Positions 50,109 through 61,098 of a stretch of 64,000 nt of DNA are shown piece after piece. Numbering within the stretch: the stretch's first letter is position 1; each line of letters starts with the position of its first letter. Under the pieces are notes generated by a model, which was given only the letters and a program-made list of their open reading frames with translations, was not told the DNA's origin and did no database searches. The DNA comes from Agrostemma githago (taxonomy: Eukaryota; Streptophyta; Magnoliopsida; Caryophyllales; Caryophyllaceae). The position numbers and the translations under genes were made by a program. Where the stretch lies: contig OY288259.1 of the NCBI GenBank assembly GCA_958450325.1, positions 26,654,734 through 26,718,733 of the forward strand, read 5' to 3'.

Positions 50109-50370
50109 TTTTCCTTATTCAAGGTCACTAAACCCGCAAGAAACTAAACCCTAAGAGGGTATTGGTGAACCCTGTCGTGGATGTTATTCAAAGATGGGAC
50201 ACTGAAACTTAAGAGTAGGGTACTGCATAAGACGGGACGGAAAAGGGTTTAGGGTTGGATTAGGCGTACCCGCTACGCGGCTCCGCCTAATCCAACCCTA
50301 AACCCTTTTCCTTATTCAAGGTCACTAAACCCGCAAGAAACTGAACCCTAAGAGGGTATTGGTGAACCCT

Positions 50371-52398
50371 GTCGTGGATGTGATTCAAAGATGGGGCACT
50401 GAACCTTAAGAGGAGGGTACTGCATAAGACGGGACGGAAAAGGGTTTAAGGTTGGATTACGCGTACCAGCTACGCGGATCCGCCTAATCCAACCCTAAAA
50501 CATTTTCCTTATTCAAGGTCACTAAACCCGCAAGAAACTGAACCCTAAGAGGTTATTGGTGAACCCTGTCGTGGATGTGATTCAAAGATGGGGCACTAAA
50601 CCTTAAGAGTAGGGTACTGCATAAGACGAGACGGAAAAGGGTTTAGGGTTGGATTAGGCGTACCCGCTACGCGGCTCCGCCTAATCCAACCCTAAACCCT
50701 TTTCCTTATTCAAGGTCACTAAACCCGCAAGAAACTGAACCCTAAGAGGGTATTGGTGAACCCTGTCGTGGATGTGATTCAAAGATGGGGCACTGAACCT
50801 TAAGAGTAGGGTACTGCATAAGACGGGACGGAAAAGGGTTTAGGGTTGGATTAGGCGTACCCTCTACGCGGATCCGCCTAATCCAACCCTAAACCCTTTT
50901 CCTTATTCAAGGTCACTAAACCCGAAAGAAACTGAACCCTAAGAGGGTATTGGTGAACCCTGTCGTGGATGTGATTCAAAGATGGGGCACTGAACCTTCA
51001 GAGTAGGGTACTGCATAAGACGGGACGGAAAAGGGTTTAGGGTTGGATTAGGCGGACCCGCTACGCGGATCCGCCTAATCCAACCCTAAACCATTTTCCT
51101 TATTCAAGGTCACTAAACCCGCAAGAAACTGAACCCTAAGAGGGTATTGGTAAACCCTGTGGTGGATGTGATTCAAAGATGGGGCACTGAACCTTAAGAG
51201 TAGGATACTGCATAAGACGGGACGGAAAAGGGTTTAGGGTTGGATTAGGCGTACCTGCTACGCGGATCCGCCTAATCCTACCCATTATCCTTTTCCTTAT
51301 TCAAGGTCACTAAACCTGCAAGAAACTGAACCCTAAGAGGGTATTGGTGAACCCTGTCGTGGATGTGATTCAAAGACGGGGCATTGAACCTTAAGAGTAG
51401 GGTACTGCATAAGACGGGACGGAAAAGGGTTTAGGGTTGGATTAGGCGTACCCACTACTCGGATCCGCCTAATCCAACCTTAAACCCTTTTCCTTATTCA
51501 AGGACAGAAAAGGTTTTAGGGTTAGATTAGGCGTACCCGCTACGCTGCTCCACCTAATCCAACCCTAAACCCTTTTCCATACTTAAGGTTACTAAACCCG
51601 CAAGAAACTGAACCCTAAGAGGGTATTGGTGAAACCTGTCGTGGATGTGATTCAAAGATGGGGCACTGAGCCTTAAGAGTAGGGTACTGCATAAGACGGG
51701 ACGGAAAAAGGTTTACGGTTGGATTAGGCGTACCCGCTACGCGGATCCGCCTAATCCAACCCTAAACCCTTTTCCTTATTCAAGGACGGAAAAGGGTTTA
51801 GGGTTGGATTAGGCGTACCCTCTACGCGGATCCGCCTAATCCAACCCTAAACCCTTTTCCTTATTCAAGGTCACTAAACCCGCAAGAAACTGAACCCTAA
51901 GAGGGTATTGGTGAACCCTGTCGTGGATGTGATTCAAAGATGGGGCACTGAACCTTAAGAGTAGGATACTGCATAAGACGGGACGGAAAAGGGTTTAGGG
52001 TTGGATTAGGCGAACCTGCTACGCGGTTCCGCCTAATCCAACCCTAAACCCTTTTCCTTATTCAAGGACGGAAAAGGGTTTAGAGTTGGATTAGGCGTAT
52101 CCGCTACGCGGCTCCGCCTAATCCAACCCTAAACCCTTTTCCTTATTCAAGGTCACTAAACCCGCAAGAAACTGAACCCTAAGAGGGTATTGGTGAACCC
52201 TGTCGTGGATGTGATTCAAAGATGGGGCACTGAACCTTAAGAGTAGGGTACTGCATAAGACGGGACGGAAAAGGGTTTAGGGTTGGATTAGGCGTACCCG
52301 CTACGCGGCTCCGCCTAATCCAACCCTAAACCCTTTTCCTTATTCAAGGTCACTAAACCCGCAAGAAACTAAACCCTAAGAGGGTATTGGTGAACCCT
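50371..52398 (+). repeat. 2225-bp HOR, copy 2
   Basis: Unit starts 50371, 50568, 50765, 50962, 51159, 51356 (double), 51638 (double), 51920 (double) and 52202, each 2225 bp from its partner. All diagnostic marks of copy 1 are present. Homology continues into the unit at 52399 up to about 52507, where the centre switches to CGGATCTACC. Confidence 0.94.
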
Positions 52399-52792
52399 GT
52401 CGTGGATGTTATTCAAAGATGGGACACTGAAACTTAAGAGTAGGGTACTGCATAAGACGGGACGGAAAAGGGTTTAGGGTTGGATTAGGCGTACCCGCTA
52501 CGCGGATCTACCTAATCCAACCCTAAACACCTTTCCTTATTCAAGGTCACTAAACCCGCAAGAAACTGAACCCTAAGAGGGTATTGGTGAACCTTGTCGT
52601 GGATGTGATTCAAAGATGGGGCATTGAACCTTAAGAGTAGGGTACTGCATAAGACGGGACGGAAAAGAGTTTTGGGTTGGATTAGGCGTACCCGCTACGC
52701 GGCTCCGCCTTATCCAACCCTAAACCCTTTTCCTTATTCAAGGTCACTAAACCCGCAAGAAAATGAACCCTAAGAGGGTATTGGTGATCCCT

Positions 52793-53158
52793 GTCGTGGA
52801 TGTGATTCAAAGATGGGGCACTGAACCTTAAGAGTAGGGTACTGCATAAGACGGGACGGAAAAGGGTTTAGGGTTGGATTAGGCATACCCGCTACGCGGA
52901 TACGTTTAATCCAACCCTAAACCCTTTTCCTTATTCAAGGACGAAAAAGGGTTTAGGGTTGGAATAGGCGTACCCGCTACGCGGATCCGCCAAATCTAAC
53001 CCTAAACCCTTTTCCTTATTCAAGGATAGAAAAGGGTTTAGGGTTGGATTAGGCGTATTCGCTACGCAGCTCCACCTAATCCAACCCTAAATCCTTTTCC
53101 TTATTCAAGGTCACTAAACCCGCAAAAAACTGAACCCTAAGAGGGTATTGGGAACCCT
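52793..53158 (+). repeat. Triple-hairpin unit (366 bp), right-hand lineage
   Basis: Modules are separated by CAAGGACGAAAA and CAAGGATAGAAAA junctions. Centres differ: GATACGTTTAATCC, GATCCGCCAAATC and CAGCTCCACC. The unit ends TATTGGGAACCCT, one base short. Copies occur at 59776 and 60733. Confidence 0.94.
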
Positions 53159-53223
53159 GTCGTGGATGTGATTCAAAGATGGGGCACTGAACCTTAAGAG
53201 TAGGGTACTGCTTAAGACGGGAC

Positions 53224-53296
53224 GGAAAAGGGTTTAGGGTAGGATTAGGCGTACCCGCTACGCGGGTACGCCTAATCCAACCCTAAACCCTTTTCC
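53224..53296. repeat. Near-perfect 73-bp palindrome with 3-nt centre
   Basis: The inner left half GGCGTACCCGC and right half GCGGGTACGCC are exact reverse complements around TAC, so the arms reach 35 bp. One arm mismatch comes from GGGTAGGATT. This should be among the most stable foldbacks in the array. Confidence 0.93.
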
Positions 53297-53420
53297 ATAT
53301 TTAAGGTCACTAAACCCACACGAAACTGAACCCTAAGAGGGTATTGGTGAACCCTGTCGTGGATGTGATTCAAAGATGGGGCACTGAACCTTAAGAGTAG
53401 GGTACTGCATAAGACGGGAC

Positions 53421-53493
53421 GGAAAAGGGTTTAGGGTTAGATTAGGCGTACCCGCTACGCGGGTACGCCTAATCCAACCCTAAACCCTTTTCC
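53421..53493. repeat. Near-perfect 73-bp palindrome with 3-nt centre
   Basis: Same extended centre as 53224-53296, with 35-bp arms around TAC. One arm mismatch comes from GGGTTAGATT. Confidence 0.93.
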
Positions 53494-53552
53494 ATATTTA
53501 AGGTCACTAAACCCACACGAAACTGAACCCTAAGAGGGTATTGGTGAACCCT

Positions 53553-56368
53553 GTCGTGGATGTGATTCAAAGATGGGGCACTGAACCTTAAGAGTAGAAT
53601 ACTGCATAAGACGGGACGGAAAAGGGTTTAGGGTTGGATTAGGCGTACCTGCTACGCGGATCCGTCTAATCCAACCCTAAACCCTTTTCCTTATTCAAGG
53701 ACGGAAAAGGTTTTAGGGTTATATTAGGCGTACCCGCTACGCTGCTCCACCTAATCCAACCCTAAACCCTTTTCCTTATTTAAGGTCACTAAACCCGCAA
53801 GAAACTGAACCCTAAGAGGGTATTGGTGAACCCTGTCGTGGATGTGATTCTAAGATGGGGCACTGAACCTTAAGAGTAGAGTACTGCATAAGACGGGCCG
53901 GAAAAGGGTTTAGGGTTGGATTAGGCGTACCCTCTACGCGGATCCGCCTAATCCAACCCTAAACCCTTTTCCTTATTCAAGGTCACTAAACCCGCAAGAA
54001 ACTGAACCCTAAGAGGGTATTGGTGAACCCTGTCGTGGATGTGATTCAAAGATGGGGCACTGAACCTTAAGAGTAGGGTACTGCATAAGACGGGACGGAA
54101 AAGGGTTTTGGGTTGGATTAGGCGTACCCGCTACGCGGATCCGCCTAATCCAACCCTAAAACATTTTCCTTATTCAAGGTCGGAAAAGGGTTTAGGGTTG
54201 GATTAAGAGTATCCGCTACGCGGCTCCGCCTAATCCAGCCCTAAACCCTTTTCCTTATTCAAGGTCACTAAACCTGCAAGAAACTGAACCCTAAGAGGTT
54301 ATTGGTGAACCCTGTCGTGGATGTGATTCAAAGATGGGGCATTGAACCTTAAAAGTAGGATACTGCATAAGATGGGACGGAAATGGGTTTAGGGTTGGAT
54401 TAGGCGTACCCACTACTCGGATCCGCCTAATCCAACCTTAAACCCTTTTCCTTATTCAAGGACGGAAAAGGTTTTAGGTTTAGATTAGGCGTACCCGCTA
54501 CGCTGCTCCACCTAATCCAACCCTAAACCCTTTTCCTTATTTAAGGTCACTAAACCCACAAGAAACTGAACCCTAAGAGGGTATTGGTGAAACCTGTCGT
54601 GGATGTGATTCAAAGATGGGGCACCGAACCTTAAGAGTAGGGTACTGCATAAGACGGGACGGAAAAAGGTTTACGGTTGGATTAGGCGTACCCGCTACGC
54701 GGATCCGCCTAATCCAACCCTAAACCCCTTTCCTTATTGAAGGTCACTAAACCCGCAAGAAACTGAACCCTAAGAGGGTATTGGTGAACCCTGTCGTGGA
54801 TGTGATTCAAAGATGGGGCACTGAACCTTAAGAGTAGGGTACTGCATAAGACGGGACGGAAAAGGGTTTAGGGTTGGATTAGGCGTACCCGCTACGCGGC
54901 TCCGCCTAATCCAACCCTAAACCCTTTTCCTTATTCAAGGTCACTAAACCCGCAAGAAACTAAACCCTAAGAGGGTATTGGTGAACCCTGTCGTGGATGT
55001 GATTCAAAGATGGGACACTGAAACTTAAGAGTAGGGTACTGCATAAGACGGGACAGAAAAGGGTTTAGGGTTGGATTAGGCGTACCCGCTACGCGGATCT
55101 ACCTAATCCAACCCTAAACACCTTTCCTTATTCAAGGTCACTAAACCCGCAAGAAACTGAACCCTAAGAGGGTATTGGTGAACCCTGTCGTGGATGTGAT
55201 TCAAAGATGGGGCACTGAACCTTAAGAGTAGGGTACTGCATAAGACGGGACGGAAAAGGGTTTAGGGTTGGATTAGGCGTACCCGCTACGCGGCTCCGCC
55301 TAATCCAACCCTAAACCCCTTTCCTTATTCAAGGTCACTAAACCCGCAAGAAACTGAACCCTAAGAGGGTATTGGTGAACCCTGTCGTGGATGTGATTCA
55401 AAGATGGGGCACTGAACCTTAAGAGTAGGGTACTGCATAAGACGGGACGGAAAAGGGTTTACGGTTGGATTAGGCGTACCCGCTACGTGAATCCGCTTAA
55501 TCCAACCCTAAACCCTTTTCCTTATTCAAGGTCACTAAACCCGCAAGAAACTGAACCCTAAGAGGGTATTGGTGAACCCTGTCGTGGATGTGATTCAAAG
55601 ATGGGGCACTGAACCTTAAGAGTAGGGTACTGCTTAAGACGGGACGGAAAAGGGTTTAGGGTTGGATTAGGCGTACCCGCTACGCGGATCCGCCTAATCC
55701 AACCCTAAACCCCTTTCCTTATTCAAGGTCACTAAACCCGCAAGAAACTGAACCCTAAGAGGGTATTGGTGAACCCTGTCGTGGATGTGATTCAAAGATG
55801 GGGCACTGAACCTTAAGAGTAGGGTACTGCATAAGACGGGACGGAAAAGGGTTTAGGGTTGGATTAGGCGTACCCGCTACGCGGCTCCGCCTAATCCAAC
55901 CCTAAACCCTTTTCCTTATTCAAGGTCACTAAACCCGCAAGAAACTAAACCCTAAGAGGGTATTGGTGAACCCTGTCGTGGATGTGATTCAAAGATGGGA
56001 CACTGAAACTTAAGAGTAGGGTACTGCATAAGACGGGACGGAAAAGGGTTTAGGGTTGGATTAGGCGTACCCGCTACGCGGATCTACCTAATCCAACCCT
56101 AAACACCTTTCCTTATTCAAGGTCACTAAACCCGCAAGAAACTGAACCCTAAGAGGGTATTGATGAACCTTGTCGTGGATGTGATTCAAAGATGGGGCAT
56201 TGAACCTTAAGAGTAGGGTACTGCATAAGACGGGACGGAAAAGAGTTTAGGGTTGGATTAGGCGTACCCGCTACGCGGCTCCGCCTTATCCAACCCTAAA
56301 CCCTTTTCCTTATTCAAGGTCACTAAACCCGCAAGAAAATGAACCCTAAGAGGGTATTGGTGATCCCT
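53553..56368 (+). repeat. 2816-bp HOR, copy 1 (thirteen units)
   Basis: Unit starts 53553 (double), 53835, 54032 (double), 54314 (double), 54596, 54793, 54990, 55187, 55384, 55581, 55778, 55975 and 56172. Diagnostic marks are TAGAATACT, GATTCTAAG, GACGGGCCGG, TTAAAAGTAGG, GCACCGAACC, GATGGGACACTGAAACTT and ACTGCTTAAG. Confidence 0.94.
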
Positions 56369-59184
56369 GTCGTGGATGTGATTCAAAGATGGGGCACTGA
56401 ACCTTAAGAGTAGAATACTGCATAAGACGGGACGGAAAAGGGTTTAGGGTTGGATTAGGCGTACCTGCTACGCGGATCCGTCTAATCCAACCCTAAACCC
56501 TTTTCCTTATTCAAGGACGGAAAAGGTTTTAGGGTTATATTAGGCGTACCCGCTACGCTGCTCCACCTAATCCAACCCTAAACCCATTTCCTTATTTAAG
56601 GTCACTAAACCCGCAAGAAACTGAACCCTAAGAGGGTATTGGTGAACCCTGTCGTGGATGTGATTCTAAGATGGGGCACTGAACCTTAAGAGTAGAGTAC
56701 TGCATAAGACGGGCCGGAAAAGGGTTTAGGGTTGGATTAGGCGTACCCTCTACGCGGATCCGCCTAATCCAACCCTAAACCCTTTTCCTTATTCAAGGTC
56801 ACTAAACCCGCAAGAAACTGAACCCTAAGAGGGTATTGGTGAACCCTGTCGTGGATGTGATTCAAAGATGGGGCACTGAACCTTAAGAGTAGGGTACTGC
56901 ATAAGACGGGACGGAAAAGGGTTTTGGGTTGGATTAGGCGTACCCGCTACGCGGATCCGCCTAATCCAACCCTAAAACATTTTCCTTATTCAAGGTCGGA
57001 AAAGGGTTTAGGGTTGGATTAAGAGTATCCGCTACGCGGCTCCGCCTAATCCAGCCCTAAACCCTTTTCCTTATTCAAGGTCACTAAACCTGCAAGAAAC
57101 TGAACCCTAAGAGGTTATTGGTGAACCCTGTCGTGGATGTGATTCAAAGATGGGGCATTGAACCTTAAAAGTAGGATACTGCATAAGATGGGACGGAAAT
57201 GGGTTTAGGGTTGGATTAGGCGTACCCACTACTCGGATCCGCCTAATCCAACCTTAAACCCTTTTCCTTATTCAAGGACGGAAAAGGTTTTAGGTTTAGA
57301 TTAGGCGTACCCGCTACGCTGCTCCACCTAATCCAACCCTAAACCCTTTTCCTTATTTAAGGTCACTAAACCCACAAGAAACTGAACCCTAAGAGGGTAT
57401 TGGTGAAACCTGTCGTGGATGTGATTCAAAGATGGGGCACCGAACCTTAAGAGTAGGGTACTGCATAAGACGGGACGGAAAAAGGTTTACGGTTGGATTA
57501 GGCGTACCCGCTACGCGGATCCGCCTAATCCAACCCTAAACCCCTTTCCTTATTGAAGGTCACTAAACCCGCAAGAAACTGAACCCTAAGAGGGTATTGG
57601 TGAACCCTGTCGTGGATGTGATTCAAAGATGGGGCACTGAACCTTAAGAGTAGGGTACTGCATAAGACGGGACGGAAAAGGGTTTATGGTTGGATTAGGC
57701 GTACCCGCTACGCGGCTCCGCCTAATCCAACCCTAAACCCTTTTCCTTATTCAAGGTCACTAAACCCGCAAGAAACTAAACCCTAAGAGGGTATTGGTGA
57801 ACCCTGTCGTGGATGTGATTCAAAGATGGGACACTGAAACTTAAGAGTAGGGTACTGCATAAGACGGGACAGAAAAGGGTTTAGGGTTGGATTAGGCGTA
57901 CCCGCTACGCGGATCTACCTAATCCAACCCTAAACACCTTTCCTTATTCAAGGTCACTAAACCCGCAAGAAACTGAACCCTAAGAGGGTATTGGTGAACC
58001 CTGTCGTGGATGTGATTCAAAGATGGGGCACTGAACCTTAAGAGTAGGGTACTGCATAAGACGGGACGGAAAAGGGTTTAGGGTTGGATTAGGCGTACCC
58101 GCTACGCGGCTCCGCCTAATCCAACCCTAAACCCCTTTCCTTATTCAAGGTCACTAAACCCGCAAGAAACTGAACCCTAAGAGGGTATTGGTGAACCCTG
58201 TCGTGGATGTGATTCAAAGATGGGGCACTGAACCTTAAGAGTAGGGTACTGCATAAGACGGGACGGAAAAGGGTTTACGGTTGGATTAGGCGTACCCGCT
58301 ACGTGAATCCGCTTAATCCAACCCTAAACCCTTTTCCTTATTCAAGGTCACTAAACCCGCAAGAAACTGAACCCTAAGAGGGTATTGGTGAACCCTGTCG
58401 TGGATGTGATTCAAAGATGGGGCACTGAACCTTAAGAGTAGGGTACTGCTTAAGACGGGACGGAAAAGGGTTTAGGGTTGGATTAGGCGTACCCGCTACG
58501 CGGATCCGCCTAATCCAACCCTAAACCCCTTTCCTTATTCAAGGTCACTAAACCCGCAAGAAACCGAACCCTAAGAGGGTATTGGTGAACCCTGTCGTGG
58601 ATGTGATTCAAAGATGGGGCACTGAACCTTAAGAGTAGGGTACTGCATAAGACGGGACAGAAAAGGGTTTAGGGTTGGATTAGGCGTACCCGCTACGCGG
58701 CTCCGCCTAATCCAACCCTAAACCCCTTTCCTTATTCAAGGTCACTAAACCCGCAAGAAACTGAACCCTAAGAGGGTATTGGTGAACCCTGTCGTGGATG
58801 TGATTCAAAGATGGGGCACTGAACCTTAAGAGTAGGGTACTGCATAAGACGGGACGGAAAAGGGTTTACGGTTGGATTAGGCGTACCCGCTACGTGAATC
58901 CGCTTAATCCAACCCTAAACCCTTTTCCTTATTCAAGGTCACTAAACCCGCAAGAAACTGAACCCTAAGAGGGTATTGGTGAACCCTGTCGTGGATGTGA
59001 TTCAAAGATGGGGCACTGAACCTTAAGAGTAGGGTACTGCTTAAGACGGGACGGAAAAGGGTTTAGGGTTGGATTAGGCGTACCCGCTACGCGGATCCGC
59101 CTAATCCAACCCTAAACCCCTTTCCTTATTCAAGGTCACTAAACCCGCAAGAAACTGAACCCTAAGAGGGTATTGGTGAACCCT
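56369..59184 (+). repeat. 2816-bp HOR, copy 2, with an internal 591-bp duplication
   Basis: Unit starts 56369 (double), 56651, 56848 (double), 57130 (double), 57412, 57609, 57806, 58003, 58200, 58397, 58594, 58791 and 58988. Partners in copy 1 lie 2816 bp to the left as far as 58397. Units 58594-59184 then repeat 58003-58593 (three units, 591 bp). With that insertion copy 2 runs on to 59775. Confidence 0.93.
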
Positions 59185-60141
59185 GTCGTGGATGTGATTC
59201 AAAGATGGGGCACTGAACCTTAAGAGTAGGGTACTGCATAAGACGGGACGGAAAAGGGTTTAGGGTTGGATTAGGCGTACCCGCTACGCGGCTCCGCCTA
59301 ATCCAACCCTAAACCCTTTTCCTTATTCAAGGTCACTAAACCCGCAAGAAACTAAACCCTAAGAGGGTATTGGTGAACCCTGTCGTGGATGTGATTCAAA
59401 GATGGGACACTGAAACTTAAGAGTAGGGTACTGCATAAGACGGGACGGAAAAGGGTTTAGGGTTGGATTAGGCGTACCCGCTACGCGGATCTACCTAATC
59501 CAACCCTAAACACCTTTCCTTATTCAAGGTCACTAAACCCGCAAGAAACTGAACCCTAAGAGGGTATTGATGAACCTTGTCGTGGATGTGATTCAAAGAT
59601 GGGGCATTGAACCTTAAGAGTAGGGTACTGCATAAGACGGGACGGAAAAGAGTTTAGGGTTGGATTAGGCGTACCCGCTACGCGGCTCCGCCTTATCCAA
59701 CCCTAAACCCTTTTCCTTATTCAAGGTCACTAAACCCGCAAGAAAATGAACCCTAAGAGGGTATTGGTGATCCCTGTCGTGGATGTTATTCAAAGATGGG
59801 GCACTGAACCTTAAGAGTAGGGTACTGCATAAGACGGGACGGAAAAGGGTTTAGGGTTGGATTAGGCATACCCGCTACGCGGATACGCTTAATCCAACCC
59901 TAAACCCTTTTCCTTATTCAAGGACGAAAAAGGGTTTAGGGTTGGAATAGGCGTACCCGCTACGCGGATCCGCCAAATCTAACCCTAAACCCTTTTCCTT
60001 ATTCAAGGATAGAAAAGGGTTTAGGGTTGGATTAGGCGTATTCGCTACGCAGCTCCACCTAATCCAACCCTAAACCCTTTTCCTTATTCAAGGTCACTAA
60101 ACCCGCAAAAAACTGAACCCTAAGAGGGTATTGGGAACCCT
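59185..60141 (+). repeat. 957-bp HOR, copy 1 (three single units plus a triple)
   Basis: Unit starts 59185, 59382, 59579 and 59776 (triple, 366 bp). Its first three units are also the last three of the 2816-bp HOR. The triple unit starts GTCGTGGATGTTATTC. Confidence 0.94.
59776..60141 (+). repeat. Triple-hairpin unit (366 bp)
   Basis: A copy of the 52793 unit with GATACGCTTAATCC in the first module where 52793 has GATACGTTTAATCC. It is part of the 957-bp HOR. Confidence 0.94.
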
Positions 60142-61098
60142 GTCGTGGATGTGATTCAAAGATGGGGCACTGAACCTTAAGAGTAGGGTACTGCATAAGA
60201 CGGGACGGAAAAGGGTTTAGGGTTGGATTAGGCGTACCCGCTACGCGGCTCCGCCTAATCCAACCCTAAACCCTTTTCCTTATTCAAGGTCACTAAACCC
60301 GCAAGAAACTAAACCCTAAGAGGGTATTGGTGAACCCTGTCGTGGATGTGATTCAAAGATGGGACACTGAAACTTAAGAGTAGGGTACTGCATAAGACGG
60401 GACGGAAAAGGGTTTAGGGTTGGATTAGGCGTACCCGCTACGCGGATCTACCTAATCCAACCCTAAACACCTTTCCTTATTCAAGGTCACTAAACCCGCA
60501 AGAAACTGAACCCTAAGAGGGTATTGATGAACCTTGTCGTGGATGTGATTCAAAGATGGGGCATTGAACCTTAAGAGTAGGGTACTGCATAAGACGGGAC
60601 GGAAAAGAGTTTAGGGTTGGATTAGGCGTACCCGCTACGCGGCTCCGCCTTATCCAACCCTAAACCCTTTTCCTTATTCAAGGTCACTAAACCCGCAAGA
60701 AAATGAACCCTAAGAGGGTATTGGTGATCCCTGTCGTGGATGTTATTCAAAGATGGGGCACTGAACCTTAAGAGTAGGGTACTGCATAAGACGGGACGGA
60801 AAAGGGTTTAGGGTTGGATTAGGCATACCCGCTACGCGGATACGCTTAATCCAACCCTAAACCCTTTTCCTTATTCAAGGACGAAAAAGGGTTTAGGGTT
60901 GGAATAGGCGTACCCGCTACGCGGATCCGCCAAATCTAACCCTAAACCCTTTTCCTTATTCAAGGATAGAAAAGGGTTTAGGGTTGGATTAGGCGTATTC
61001 GCTACGCAGCTCCACCTAATCCAACCCTAAACCCTTTTCCTTATTCAAGGTCACTAAACCCGCAAAAAACTGAACCCTAAGAGGGTATTGGGAACCCT
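60142..61098 (+). repeat. 957-bp HOR, copy 2
   Basis: Unit starts 60142, 60339, 60536 and 60733 (triple, 366 bp). Same order as the preceding copy, with no difference noticed in the diagnostic marks. Confidence 0.94.
60733..61098 (+). repeat. Triple-hairpin unit (366 bp)
   Basis: Second copy in the 957-bp HOR, 957 bp from 59776 and 7940 bp from 52793. Confidence 0.94.

Larger units (their letters stand above)
50042..50114. repeat. Representative 73-bp inverted repeat (hairpin core)
   Basis: The left arm starts GGAAAAGGGTTTAGGG and ends GGATTAGGCG (28 nt). The right arm, its exact reverse complement, starts CGCCTAATCC and ends CCCTTTTCC. The 17-nt centre holds CCGC-TAC-GCGG, which can itself pair as a 4-bp stem with a 3-nt loop. 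The same structure recurs in all 364 complete modules of the window, with scattered mismatches. It could extrude as a cruciform in DNA or fold as a stem-loop in a transcript. It resembles a foldback or MITE-like element in shape, but I see no target-site duplication: the flanks are GGGAC and TTATT. Confidence 0.95.
49977..50173 (+). repeat. Representative 197-bp satellite unit
   Basis: A single-module unit close to the consensus, offered as a reference. It differs from the commonest form mainly in GCTCCGCC instead of GATCCGCC at the hairpin centre and in CTAAACCC instead of CTGAACCC near offset 170. Layout: a 65-bp left spacer, a 73-bp inverted repeat, then a 59-bp right spacer. The spacers contain two diverged copies of a short motif beginning ACTGAACC (offsets 28-52 and 167-188). 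The length of 197 bp is close to a nucleosome repeat length, which is common for satellites. No open frame of useful length crosses it, because 197 is not a multiple of three. Confidence 0.97.
48146..50370 (+). repeat. 2225-bp HOR, copy 1 (ten units)
   Basis: Unit starts 48146, 48343, 48540, 48737, 48934, 49131 (double), 49413 (double), 49695 (double), 49977 and 50174. Diagnostic marks are TTAAGAGGAGG with ATTACGCGTACC at 48146, CTTCAGAG at 48737, GGTAAACCCTGTGGTGG at the 48934 boundary and ATTATCC in the 48934 right arm. Three double units in a row give a run of six closely spaced hairpins. Confidence 0.94.
52399..53552 (+). repeat. Junction block and left end of the 7940-bp repeat
   Basis: Unit starts 52399, 52596, 52793 (triple, 366 bp), 53159 and 53356. 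The unit at 52399 is chimeric: it starts like 50174 (GATGTTATTC) and ends like 60339 (GATCTACC, AAACACC). From here the order matches 60339-61492 at an offset of 7940 bp. Units 53159 and 53356 carry the near-perfect long hairpin with a CGGGTACGCC right half. Confidence 0.9.
52399..56060 (+). repeat. 7940-bp long-range repeat, left copy
   Basis: Unit starts from 52596 to 55975 reappear exactly 7940 bp to the right (60536 to 63915), including the triple unit and all three doubles. The right copy runs into the window edge, so the repeat is at least 3.6 kb. The largest visible difference is at 53159 versus 61099, where the hairpin centre and right flank differ. Confidence 0.9.

Noticed and set aside
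50042..50114. Hairpin as an intact MITE or foldback transposon
   Set aside because: The shape fits, but flanks GGGAC and TTATT show no target-site duplication, and the element occurs only as a fixed part of the tandem unit. An ancient MITE origin remains possible.
50042..50114. Hairpin as a rho-independent terminator or a tRNA/ncRNA gene
   Set aside because: There is no following T-run, no tRNA-like cloverleaf or A/B boxes that I could recognise, and nothing transcribed nearby. Regular tandem repetition is better explained by satellite DNA.
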